From: CAZGSV01 sp964528605 | GTDB lineage: Bacteria; Armatimonadota; Zipacnadia; CAZGSV01 | DNA: 15,475 nucleotides | Direction: 5' to 3' | Assembly: GCA_964528605.1 (NCBI GenBank) | Contig: CAZGSV010000078.1 | Span: forward strand, 1-15,475 | Shown here: positions 1 through 6,143 of the stretch, in pieces | How the letters are laid out: each line of letters starts with the position of its first letter | Position numbering within the stretch: the first letter of the stretch is position 1 | Program-made: the position numbers and the translations under genes | Notes under the pieces: model-generated | Databases searched by the model: none | Seen by the model: only the letters and a program-made list of their open reading frames with translations | Told to the model about the DNA's origin: nothing

Positions 1-1635
1 ATGCGCCGTCGGTTCAAACAAGTCGCGGTCGCTCGCTTCGAGGCACCGTGGCAGACTCGAGAGTGCCTCGAGCTGCGGCTCAAAGGGGCGGGACTGGACC
101 CGGAAGCCTGGCTGGATGCGGAAACGGCGGATGACGTCCACTCGCTGACGGGGGGGCGGCCGTGGGAGATACAGTTGTATGCCCACTACATGTACCGGGA
201 GGCGGAGTCCAGGGGGCGCCACCGGCTGACTCTGACGCCAGAGGTGCTCGACTCCGTACTCAGTGATCTGCAGGCGCGCGTCGAGCCCCGCGGTCTCAAG
301 TTGGCTGGGGTGCGTCAGCTTACCGAAGGCGAATTGCAGGCGTTGTGGGACCTGACGGAGCTGGGCGTTGCGCCGCTTAGTGACCTGGCCCGGCTCCGAC
401 TCGCTGATCAAGCGGGGCCTGCGGACGAGGTTCGTCTCGCTGAGGCCCAGAAGGAGTTCCAAGCTCTCGTCGACCGCTTTCGCGGCCTAGGCCTCCTGGA
501 GGTTGACGAGGAAAGCGGGGCGCGGCAGCTCGCTGGCGACGAGTTCGACCGCGTGTACCTCAAGTGCGCGGCCAGGGCGGCCGGGCTGAAGTTACACCAC
601 GTGCACGCAGGTTACACGGAACTCGCGGAGCACTGGTTTCGCGGCGAGATGGGCCGTCGGCTGGGGGCGGAGACACTCGAACCGGCCTTGTGGCTCCGCC
701 GGCTGCCCCGGCGCGGTCCCGGGCAGCCTGAGGCGGAGCAAATCCGGGACCTCGAGCGGCAGCTATCGGATTTCTGGACCTGGTGGGCGTGTCGAGGCAA
801 GACCCCCGCTGCGGCGGCGAGCTTCCGGGTGCGTCTGGGCTACGAACGGCCCCCTCGGACCCATACCTTCGTGCGCGCCGTGCCCCCGGAGGGGCTGGAG
901 GCGCTTCGGAGGTGCAGCGAGGCCGCCCTCACTGAGCTGGGCCCGCGGCTGCGGATACTCGGGCTACAGGTGATCGCCTGGGAAGTCGTTGAGAAGCTGA
1001 CACCAGACCTGGGTTACTTCGGTCGCCAGTTTGCGGGCTGCGACCAGACAGACCTCCGCGAGACGGCCCTTGCGCAGGCTGTGTTTGACACGATTCGCGC
1101 TCATCTACGCGGAAACCAGGACGACGCCCTCTGGTGCGCTGAGGCCGCAGCCGCCCTGTTCCCACTGGAGTCCACGGTCCACAGCAACCTAGGATACCTC
1201 CTCATGAACCGTTCCAAGAATCTTGATAAGGCCGCGTCTTGCTTCTCCCGGGCCGTCGAACTAAGGCGTGATCCACTGCCGCTCCACAATCTCGCTACGG
1301 TGAACGCGCTATTGGGCCGTTCCGATCTGGCGAGAGGCCTCTACGAGGAAGTGCTTGCCCACCCACGGGCGAGCGAGGCGGAGGCATCGTGTCTGAACGT
1401 GTTGACGGAGGACGCTGAAAGGTTGACCCTGCGCGAGACACGACAAGTGCCCGTGGCCGCCTGTTCGCACCTGTGTCTCGCCCTCCTTCTGGCGTTGCAA
1501 GGCCAGAGGGAGCAAGCCAGCGAGCACGTGGCGGCTGCGAAGGCAGCCGCGCTGGATGACCGGGTCATCCAGGAGCTGGCTGCGCACATTGTCCAAGCTC
1601 CGGCGGAGCCTGGAGGCCGCGATGCAGCAGACTGA
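1..1635 (+). CDS. 5'-truncated ATPase-lid / winged-helix / TPR protein
   Basis: The frame is open from the first base to a TGA at 1633. The first 70 residues read like the end of a AAA/STAND-type ATPase: a strand-to-helix segment (ARFEAPWQ, about 11-18), then LTGGRPWEIQLYAHYMYRE (49-67), which matches the 'GGxPxxIQL' lid helix that follows the nucleotide-binding core in such proteins. Walker A and B are absent, so they should lie upstream and the ATG at base 1 is probably internal. Residues about 100-190 look like a winged-helix region. Residues about 372-455 and 488-520 are TPR-like helix pairs (for example LGYLLMNRSKNLDKAASCFSRAVEL). No signal peptide or membrane segment is visible. The family relationship suggests a cytoplasmic NTPase with a TPR scaffold for partner binding, of regulatory or signalling type. 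The substrate is unknown. The next gene starts 140 bases downstream on the same strand, with nothing to show co-function. Confidence 0.75.
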   Translation: MRRRFKQVAVARFEAPWQTRECLELRLKGAGLDPEAWLDAETADDVHSLTGGRPWEIQLYAHYMYREAESRGRHRLTLTPEVLDSVLSDLQARVEPRGLKLAGVRQLTEGELQALWDLTELGVAPLSDLARLRLADQAGPADEVRLAEAQKEFQALVDRFRGLGLLEVDEESGARQLAGDEFDRVYLKCAARAAGLKLHHVHAGYTELAEHWFRGEMGRRLGAETLEPALWLRRLPRRGPGQPEAEQIRDLERQLSDFWTWWACRGKTPAAAASFRVRLGYERPPRTHTFVRAVPPEGLEALRRCSEAALTELGPRLRILGLQVIAWEVVEKLTPDLGYFGRQFAGCDQTDLRETALAQAVFDTIRAHLRGNQDDALWCAEAAAALFPLESTVHSNLGYLLMNRSKNLDKAASCFSRAVELRRDPLPLHNLATVNALLGRSDLARGLYEEVLAHPRASEAEASCLNVLTEDAERLTLRETRQVPVAACSHLCLALLLALQGQREQASEHVAAAKAAALDDRVIQELAAHIVQAPAEPGGRDAAD

Positions 1636-1775
1636 GTTGAACGCGTTCGGCACTACGGCGGCCCTCAACCTCGGCGAGTGACCTGGGAATCGGGCGAGGC
1701 CTGCGACGTCACGTCGGAGTTGCGCGGGCGGCGGTCCTTCAACAGCCGTGTGACAGGGCGAAAGGGTAGGGATCT

Positions 1776-2543
1776 GTGGTGCGTTTCGTTGACCTGAGCG
1801 TTGCGCTGGAGAACGACCGGGCGTGGGCCCCGTGGTGGGCGCGCAACCGGGTGCGCTATCAGCACCACCGCTTCGGCCGATTGGCCATCTGGCTCATCAC
1901 GCGCTTGCCGCGCCGGCTGCTCGCGGGGGGGCTGGGCTGGGCCAGCGAGGTGATCAAGTTGTCCACCCACGGCACGACCCATCTCGACGCGCCCTACCAC
2001 TACGGCCCGGCCGGCGTGGACGGCCAGCCCACCATGACCATAGACCAAGTGCCGCTCGAGTGGTGCTACGGCCCCGGCGTCGTGCTGGACCTGACACACA
2101 AGGGCGACCGTGAGACCATAAGCGGTGCGGACCTAAGGGGGGCACTCGGCCAGATCAACTACTCGCTCAAGCCCGAGGACATTGTGCTCGTGCGCACCGG
2201 CTGCGACCGCCTGCTCGGCTCTCCCGATTACTTCACCAAGGGCCCCGGCGTTACCCGCGAGGCGACGGAGTGGCTGCTCGATCAGGGTGTGCGGCTTATG
2301 GGCATTGACGCTTGGGGATGGGACGGCCCCCTCGGCGCACAGGCTGAGAGGGCGCGCGCGGCGGGGCGGCCCGGCGTCTTCTGGGAGGCTCACTATCTAG
2401 GCGTCGAACGCCCCTATTGTCATCTCGAACGCCTTGCCAATCTGCACCTGCTGCCCCCCGCCGGCTTCACGGTGTGCTGCTTCCCGCTCAAGGTAAAGCG
2501 CGGCAGCGCCGGCCCGGTCCGAGCGGTGGCCCTGGTGCCGTAG
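1776..2543 (+). CDS. Cyclase-family metal-dependent hydrolase (kynurenine formamidase-like)
   Basis: This 255-aa protein belongs to the cyclase family (PF04199), which includes KynB-type arylformamidases and polyketide cyclase-like hydrolases. The defining HGTxxDxPxH motif is visible as H65-G-T-T-H69-L-D71-A-P-Y-H75 and supplies metal ligands in known members. The second half has the usual GIDAWGWDGP segment, a WEAHYLGVE segment, and a C-terminal CHLERLANLHLLPPAGF stretch whose Glu is normally part of the metal site. It ends in a typical PLK...GPVRAVAL tail. Length is normal for the family. The GTG start at 1776 follows AAAGGGTAGGG; a second in-frame GTG lies directly behind it. A Trp/Arg-rich stretch at about 16-50 before the motif is longer than usual. 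No tryptophan-catabolism genes are nearby, so the substrate (an N-formyl amide, lactone or other cyclic amide/ester) cannot be named. It is soluble and probably cytoplasmic. Confidence 0.88.
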   Translation: MVRFVDLSVALENDRAWAPWWARNRVRYQHHRFGRLAIWLITRLPRRLLAGGLGWASEVIKLSTHGTTHLDAPYHYGPAGVDGQPTMTIDQVPLEWCYGPGVVLDLTHKGDRETISGADLRGALGQINYSLKPEDIVLVRTGCDRLLGSPDYFTKGPGVTREATEWLLDQGVRLMGIDAWGWDGPLGAQAERARAAGRPGVFWEAHYLGVERPYCHLERLANLHLLPPAGFTVCCFPLKVKRGSAGPVRAVALVP

Positions 2544-2617
2544 AGACGCCTTGTGAATTGATGGGCACGAGGTGTTGGAGGGTGCGCCAGGTGGCCTGTC
2601 CCGCGCGGTTTCTACAC

Positions 2618-2645
2618 ACGGGCGAGCCGGGCGGCTCGCCCCTAC
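2618..2645. repeat. Intergenic palindrome with CGCCCCTAC flank, copy 1
   Basis: A perfect nine-base-pair inverted repeat (GGGCGAGCC at 2620-2628, GGCTCGCCC at 2633-2641, four-base loop GGGC) overlaps a flank reading CGCCCCTAC at 2637-2645. The same nine-base flank, in the same orientation beside another palindrome, recurs at 13274-13282. There is no T-run, so it is not a standard terminator. Short GC palindromes of this kind, with a GTAGGGGCG edge on the other strand, behave as dispersed REP-like elements in many bacterial genomes; membership of such a family here is inferred from only two copies. Confidence 0.5.
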
Positions 2646-2688
2646 GCGTGGCCCGCGGCCGCGCTGGGCAATTGTGACGACGGAGGTG

Positions 2689-3999
2689 ATGGCGTTGTCT
2701 TGGTCCGAAACCGGGTGGGTTGTGTTGGGCGTTCTGATTGTCTGTGTGTTGGTCGTTGACGGTGTGGGCGCTGAGGTTGCGCAGAGTGAGCCCGCCTTCC
2801 GCGCCGGCGTGGCCTCGGTGCGCATCACGCCCGCGGCGCCCGGGGCCGAGAATGCGGACGGGCTGTTCAAGCCCGCCGGGCCCATCTATCTCGACGGCTA
2901 CTACGCCGACCGGGCCGCGACCGGAGTCCGCGATGACCTCTACGCGAAGGCATTGGTCCTCGACGACGGCAACGAGCAAGTGGCCCTGGTATCCGTGGAC
3001 CTCATCGGCCTGTTCGGGCAATGGGCGGATGCCATCAAGGTCGGAGTGCTCGGCCTGGAGTGGGACCACATCGTCGTGGCCTGCTCGCACACTCACTCAT
3101 CTCCGTGCACCCTCGGCGTCTTCGGCCCGGCGGGTAAGGCGGTGAACCTCAACTACGTCTCCTGGGTCATCGGCCGCATTGTGGAAGCGATTGGCCAGGC
3201 GCAGGAGAACCTGCGGCCAGCGCGGCTGCTGGCAGGCGCCGTTGAGCTGCCGGTGCGAGACCAAGAGACGGTCGGAGTGGCCCACAACTGGCACAACCCC
3301 GGCGTCTTCGATCCCTCGGTCGCGGTGCTGCAGGTGCGCGACGCTGCCACTGACACCCCACTCGCCACCATCGTCAACTTCGGCAATCACCCGGACGTGC
3401 TCACGGAAGAGAGCACCGTCATCTCCTCCGACTGGGTGCACGAGATGCGCCGGCGGATCGCGGAGAAGGCGCCGGGCGAGGTGCTCTTCTTCAACGGCGC
3501 GCTCGGCGGCATCGAGCCCGTGGCGCGCGAGCCGCACGAACAGATGCTGCGGCAACTCGGATACGGAGTGGCCGACGCAGCCCTGCAAGCGCTCGAGAAA
3601 GCCGAAGCCATCGCGGCGCCGGCTATCTCGGTGGCTTCGGAGAGCGTGCCGTTCCCAGTCACCAGTCCGGACCTGCTCGCCGCGGTCGGCGCCGGCGTGG
3701 TGCCTGTTCCCCTCGACACGGAAGGGCGCACCCTGGCGGACATTTCGCTGATTCAGATCGGGCCGGTGCAGATGGTGACGGTCCCCGGTGAGCCGCATCC
3801 CGAGGTGACGGCCAAGGTCAAGGCCATGATGACGGGGCGGTACAACTTCATTCTTGGGCTTGCGAATCACGAGTTGGGCTACTTCGTGGCGCTCGAAACC
3901 TGGGACCCGGAGGGCGTGCAGGAGTCCCTCTCCGCCGGCCGCGACAACGAGCCCATTCTGCTGGAGACGGTTCGGCGGCTGCTCGACGCGCTCAAGTGA
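2689..3999 (+). CDS. Neutral/alkaline ceramidase-like zinc hydrolase, exported or anchored
   Basis: With the ATG at 2689 the protein is 436 aa. Residues 10-23 are a strongly hydrophobic stretch ending near VGA-EVA (26-31), read as a signal peptide or N-terminal anchor; unusually, no Arg or Lys precedes it. The body matches the N-terminal domain of neutral/alkaline non-lysosomal ceramidases (PF04734): FRAGVASVRITP at the start, SHTHS (His134, His136), GNHPD (His234), PGE (Glu368) and ELGY (Tyr398). These correspond to the His/His/Glu/Tyr zinc ligands of the Pseudomonas enzyme. Where that enzyme has its nucleophilic Ser in a GDxSPN segment, this protein reads NGALGGIEP, and the C-terminal immunoglobulin-like domain is absent. 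The substrate may therefore not be ceramide. The frame stays open upstream to a GTG at 2572, but that extension runs through a palindrome and is not credible. GGAGG (2682-2686) sits very close to the ATG, so a TTG at 2695 is an alternative start. Confidence 0.82.
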   Translation: MALSWSETGWVVLGVLIVCVLVVDGVGAEVAQSEPAFRAGVASVRITPAAPGAENADGLFKPAGPIYLDGYYADRAATGVRDDLYAKALVLDDGNEQVALVSVDLIGLFGQWADAIKVGVLGLEWDHIVVACSHTHSSPCTLGVFGPAGKAVNLNYVSWVIGRIVEAIGQAQENLRPARLLAGAVELPVRDQETVGVAHNWHNPGVFDPSVAVLQVRDAATDTPLATIVNFGNHPDVLTEESTVISSDWVHEMRRRIAEKAPGEVLFFNGALGGIEPVAREPHEQMLRQLGYGVADAALQALEKAEAIAAPAISVASESVPFPVTSPDLLAAVGAGVVPVPLDTEGRTLADISLIQIGPVQMVTVPGEPHPEVTAKVKAMMTGRYNFILGLANHELGYFVALETWDPEGVQESLSAGRDNEPILLETVRRLLDALK

Positions 4000-4034
4000 C
4001 GAAGACGGCCCCCAACCGGTAGCGCCCCTTCCCA

Positions 4035-4094
4035 TCAAACCTGAAGGTTTGAGTTACGGTGCGCTGCGAGGGTAACTCAAGGCTTCGGCCTTGA
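4035..4094. repeat. Three overlapping perfect hairpins
   Basis: Three perfect seven-base-pair inverted repeats lie head to tail and share bases: TCAAACC/GGTTTGA (4035-4041 and 4046-4052, loop TGAA), GAGTTAC/GTAACTC (4051-4057 and 4072-4078), and TCAAGGC/GCCTTGA (4077-4083 and 4088-4094, loop TTCG). Outer and inner arms could form a three-way fold in RNA or a cruciform in DNA. There is no T-run after any arm, so simple Rho-independent termination is not supported. The block lies 35 bases behind the ceramidase-like gene. It may be an imperfect copy of a dispersed intergenic repeat, or an mRNA 3'-end structure. Confidence 0.6.
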
Positions 4095-4134
4095 TTCCCG
4101 CCCCACCTCCGTCGAACCTGAAGAGGTAGCGTCG

Positions 4135-4189
4135 GGCCCCGCCGTTGGCGGGGTCTGCCTCAGGCACGACTTTGCGCCCGAGGTCGTGC
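4135..4189. repeat. Two further hairpins in the same gene-free stretch
   Basis: CCCCGCC/GGCGGGG (4137-4143 and 4147-4153, loop GTT) is perfect over seven pairs and extends by a G-T and a G-C pair to 4135-4155. GCACGAC/GTCGTGC (4164-4170 and 4183-4189) is also perfect over seven pairs. The stretch from 4000 to 4382 holds no gene that I can support; it contains these hairpins, the three hairpins just upstream, a looser AAACCCG/CGGGTTT pair (4250-4256 and 4307-4313), and a promoter at its right end. Function is unknown. Confidence 0.5.
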
Positions 4190-4326
4190 GCCTCTCAACA
4201 GAGTACGTTTACCCCCCGACGCAGGGAGCGCCGCGCTGGCGCTGGGCCTAAACCCGGACGATGCCGCGGGAACGGAATGGGAGGCGCGTCAAACCGGTTG
4301 CTGTCGCGGGTTTCCGGGGGCTTGGT

Positions 4327-4355
4327 TTGACCGCCCCGCAGGGGGGTGGTATAGT
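4327..4355 (+). promoter_or_regulatory. Sigma70-type promoter for the 159-aa protein / lipoprotein unit
   Basis: TTGACC at 4327-4332 and TATAGT at 4350-4355 are separated by exactly 17 bases and match the housekeeping -35 and -10 hexamers at five of six positions each. In so GC-rich a background this is unlikely to be chance. Transcription would begin near 4362, about 20 bases before the ATG at 4383, just ahead of the ribosome-binding site GGGAGGG (4366-4372). Confidence 0.75.
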
Positions 4356-4382
4356 GCGGGTTCCAGGGAGGGCCGGTTACCG

Positions 4383-4862
4383 ATGCCTAAGCAAGAAGAT
4401 AGCCCGAAGAAGGTCGAGCAACCCTCGTTCGCGGATGCGCTGATACCGCTCGTGGGAGCGCTCTTGCAGGCGGATCCCGAGGTCAAGGTGCGCGTGCACG
4501 ACGAGGACTGGGTTGACGTAGGCCTCTCCCGCAACGCGGCGGTGGAGAAGATCATCCGGTCCCTGCGCGGGATGACGGAGCAGTTCAAGGAGCAGGTCAG
4601 CCGCAAGGCGGGCCGCAAGGAACTGCTGGCCGGCAAAGAGGAAGCCTTCGTGACCCGTTTCCCGAAGGAAACGCAGAACGGCGCCACCTTCTGCCTGCTG
4701 GAGGGCCCGAAGATCTGGATTGACGCGGTGCCTTCGGCCCTCAAGGTCTGCCTGCGGGACTTCGCGCAGGAGGTGTCGAGCGTGCCTGCGGCCTCGGCCA
4801 CGATGGTGCGCGGTTTGTGCGCGGACCTGCGCGCCTCGCCCGACTACGTGGCGAACGCGTAA
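4383..4862 (+). CDS. Unrecognised 159-aa protein
   Basis: I do not recognise this protein. It starts with ATG ten bases after GGGAGGG and about 20 bases after a predicted transcription start, so the gene model is firm. The N-terminus is charged (PKQEDSPKKVEQPSF) and lacks a signal peptide or membrane helix, which points to a cytoplasmic protein. A helical stretch at about 51-85 (NAAVEKIIRSLRGMTEQFKE) is rich in Lys, Arg and Glu. It is followed by a mixed strand/helix region with two cysteines (C104, C122) in a FCLLEGPKIWIDAV...VCLRDF context. The C-terminus is a short helix ending in YVANA. The downstream lipoprotein gene begins 26 bases after the stop and is probably co-transcribed, so the two may share a process, but the sequence does not say which. 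Confidence 0.8.
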   Translation: MPKQEDSPKKVEQPSFADALIPLVGALLQADPEVKVRVHDEDWVDVGLSRNAAVEKIIRSLRGMTEQFKEQVSRKAGRKELLAGKEEAFVTRFPKETQNGATFCLLEGPKIWIDAVPSALKVCLRDFAQEVSSVPAASATMVRGLCADLRASPDYVANA

Positions 4863-4888
4863 GGGGCGAACTTCGGCGAGGAGGTGTG

Positions 4889-6124
4889 ATGGTGGGGAGG
4901 CGCCGACCAGTGAGACTGCTCTCGCCAGTGCTGCTCGCCGGGCTCCTGTTGGCCCTGGGTTGCGGAGGGGAGACGCCGAGGCCGCGAGAGGCCGGGCTGG
5001 CTTCTCCGGGGCTGCAACCTTTGAGCAATCCGGTCACCGGCAGCCCCACTGCCGAGTCGCCGGAGCGGCTGGCCCCTGTGCAAGGCCTTGGCTTGTGCGC
5101 GCTGGTGCAGAGCGAACCGGCGGAGGCGGAGCGGGCTGCCTACGCGAGCGTTTCGGTCTTTCTTGTCCCGCAGGTTGACGGTGCTCTCACACGAGCGCTG
5201 CGCAAACCATTCCCCCAGGCCAAGGTTCTGCTGGTTCGCGATCTGCGACCGTCCGCAGATGCCGCGGCAGTGCCTGTCTCCGAAGCCGATCCGACGTGGC
5301 TCGCGAGGGCTGGGTCGGAGGTGGGGGGCATTCCCACGCAGGGCGAGGCGCGGTTCGACCTGTCCTCACCAAGCGCGAGGGAGGGGCTGGCTGCGGCCTT
5401 GACGAGGCAACTGCAAGAGTCAGCCGCCGATGGCCTCTACCTGCAAGGGGTTGCACTCACGCCGGCGCCGCCGGTGGCCAACGAGGCGGCGGAGGCGGCG
5501 CAGAGCCCGCTGGTCCTGGGCGCGCCCGAACTTCTGGGAGCGCTGAGAAAGTCAGCCCCGCAGGCGTCCCTGATTGTTGAAGCGGACCTGAGCGATCTGG
5601 ACCGGATGCTGCTGCTCGTGCCCGAGATGGACGGGCTGGCGCTACGGGTGCAGGTAGGGTGGGACGCCAAGGCGGGCGGCAAGTGGCTGACGGGTCTGTG
5701 GAATGGCGTGAGCAAGGCGGCCGAGGCGCTGGCGAAGGGCAAGCGTCATCTGCTGCTGGTTCCGGCCTGGCCCGAGGCCGAGTCGGGCAAGCCCCAGCAG
5801 AGCGAGGGTGCGGTGCGGCAACTCATGGCGCTTTACCTGCTCACATGGTCTGAGCGCGCGAGGGTTTGCATTGATCCGGCGCTGCTCGCGAGTGCAGGGA
5901 TGGACGGCGCGATGGGCTTGGGCGCTCCGGCGGGCAAGTCTCAGGAGAAAGACGGAGTGCTGAGCCGCGAGTTCCCGAAGGCGCGGGCGTTTCTGAACCT
6001 GAATGGGAAAGAGGCGCCGCTGCCCCAGGTGGAGGGGATGGTGGACCTAAGCGGGGGGGCGCCGCCGACGTCGCTGGCGGGGTTGGGCGCACTGATACTG
6101 GTCCCGCCTGCGGAGTCCGCCTAA
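4889..6124 (+). CDS. Lipoprotein with a degenerate glycoside-hydrolase-like (GHL) barrel
   Basis: With the ATG at 4889, after GAGGAGG (4878-4884), the protein is 411 aa. It has an Arg-rich start (MVGRRRPVRL), a hydrophobic core and a lipobox-like LALGC ending at Cys25, so it should be lipid-anchored outside the cytoplasmic membrane. A Pro/Ser-rich linker follows to about residue 65. The rest reads like a putative glycosyl-hydrolase TIM barrel of the GHL type: FDLSSPSAREGLAAAL (156-171) then DGLYLQGV (181-188). In active relatives this pair is a 'DL..P..R' segment followed by DG(V/I)FLD; here the final acidic residue is Gln186. The end has the family-like 'DGVLSREF...FLNLN' (355-372), comparable to the 'G...REF...V..N' strand of such enzymes. 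I infer a non-catalytic, possibly glycan-binding, lipoprotein. Family assignment is moderate. The frame extends upstream into the previous gene, but no start there has a better ribosome-binding site. Confidence 0.7.
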   Translation: MVGRRRPVRLLSPVLLAGLLLALGCGGETPRPREAGLASPGLQPLSNPVTGSPTAESPERLAPVQGLGLCALVQSEPAEAERAAYASVSVFLVPQVDGALTRALRKPFPQAKVLLVRDLRPSADAAAVPVSEADPTWLARAGSEVGGIPTQGEARFDLSSPSAREGLAAALTRQLQESAADGLYLQGVALTPAPPVANEAAEAAQSPLVLGAPELLGALRKSAPQASLIVEADLSDLDRMLLLVPEMDGLALRVQVGWDAKAGGKWLTGLWNGVSKAAEALAKGKRHLLLVPAWPEAESGKPQQSEGAVRQLMALYLLTWSERARVCIDPALLASAGMDGAMGLGAPAGKSQEKDGVLSREFPKARAFLNLNGKEAPLPQVEGMVDLSGGAPPTSLAGLGALILVPPAESA

Positions 6125-6129
6125 GGCGG

Positions 6130-6143
6130 GCCGGCTCTCCGGC
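6130..6143. terminator. Small hairpin between convergent genes
   Basis: GCCGG/CCGGC (6130-6134 and 6139-6143, loop CTCT) fills the 18-base gap between the stop of the lipoprotein gene and the stop of the convergent binding-protein gene. There is no T-run on either strand, so termination here is only a positional guess. Confidence 0.2.

Noticed and set aside
1704..1716. CGACG/CGTCG mini-palindrome ahead of the cyclase gene as an operator
   Set aside because: Only five base pairs with a three-base loop; this is common by chance at this GC content, and no promoter is visible beside it.
2572..2688. An upstream GTG start for the ceramidase-like gene, adding 39 residues
   Set aside because: The added stretch runs through an intergenic palindrome, is Arg/Gly/Pro-rich with no family match, and would bury the signal segment.
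3097..4038. A 313-codon open frame on the minus strand
   Set aside because: It is antisense to the ceramidase-like gene and is His/Arg-rich with no recognisable motif.
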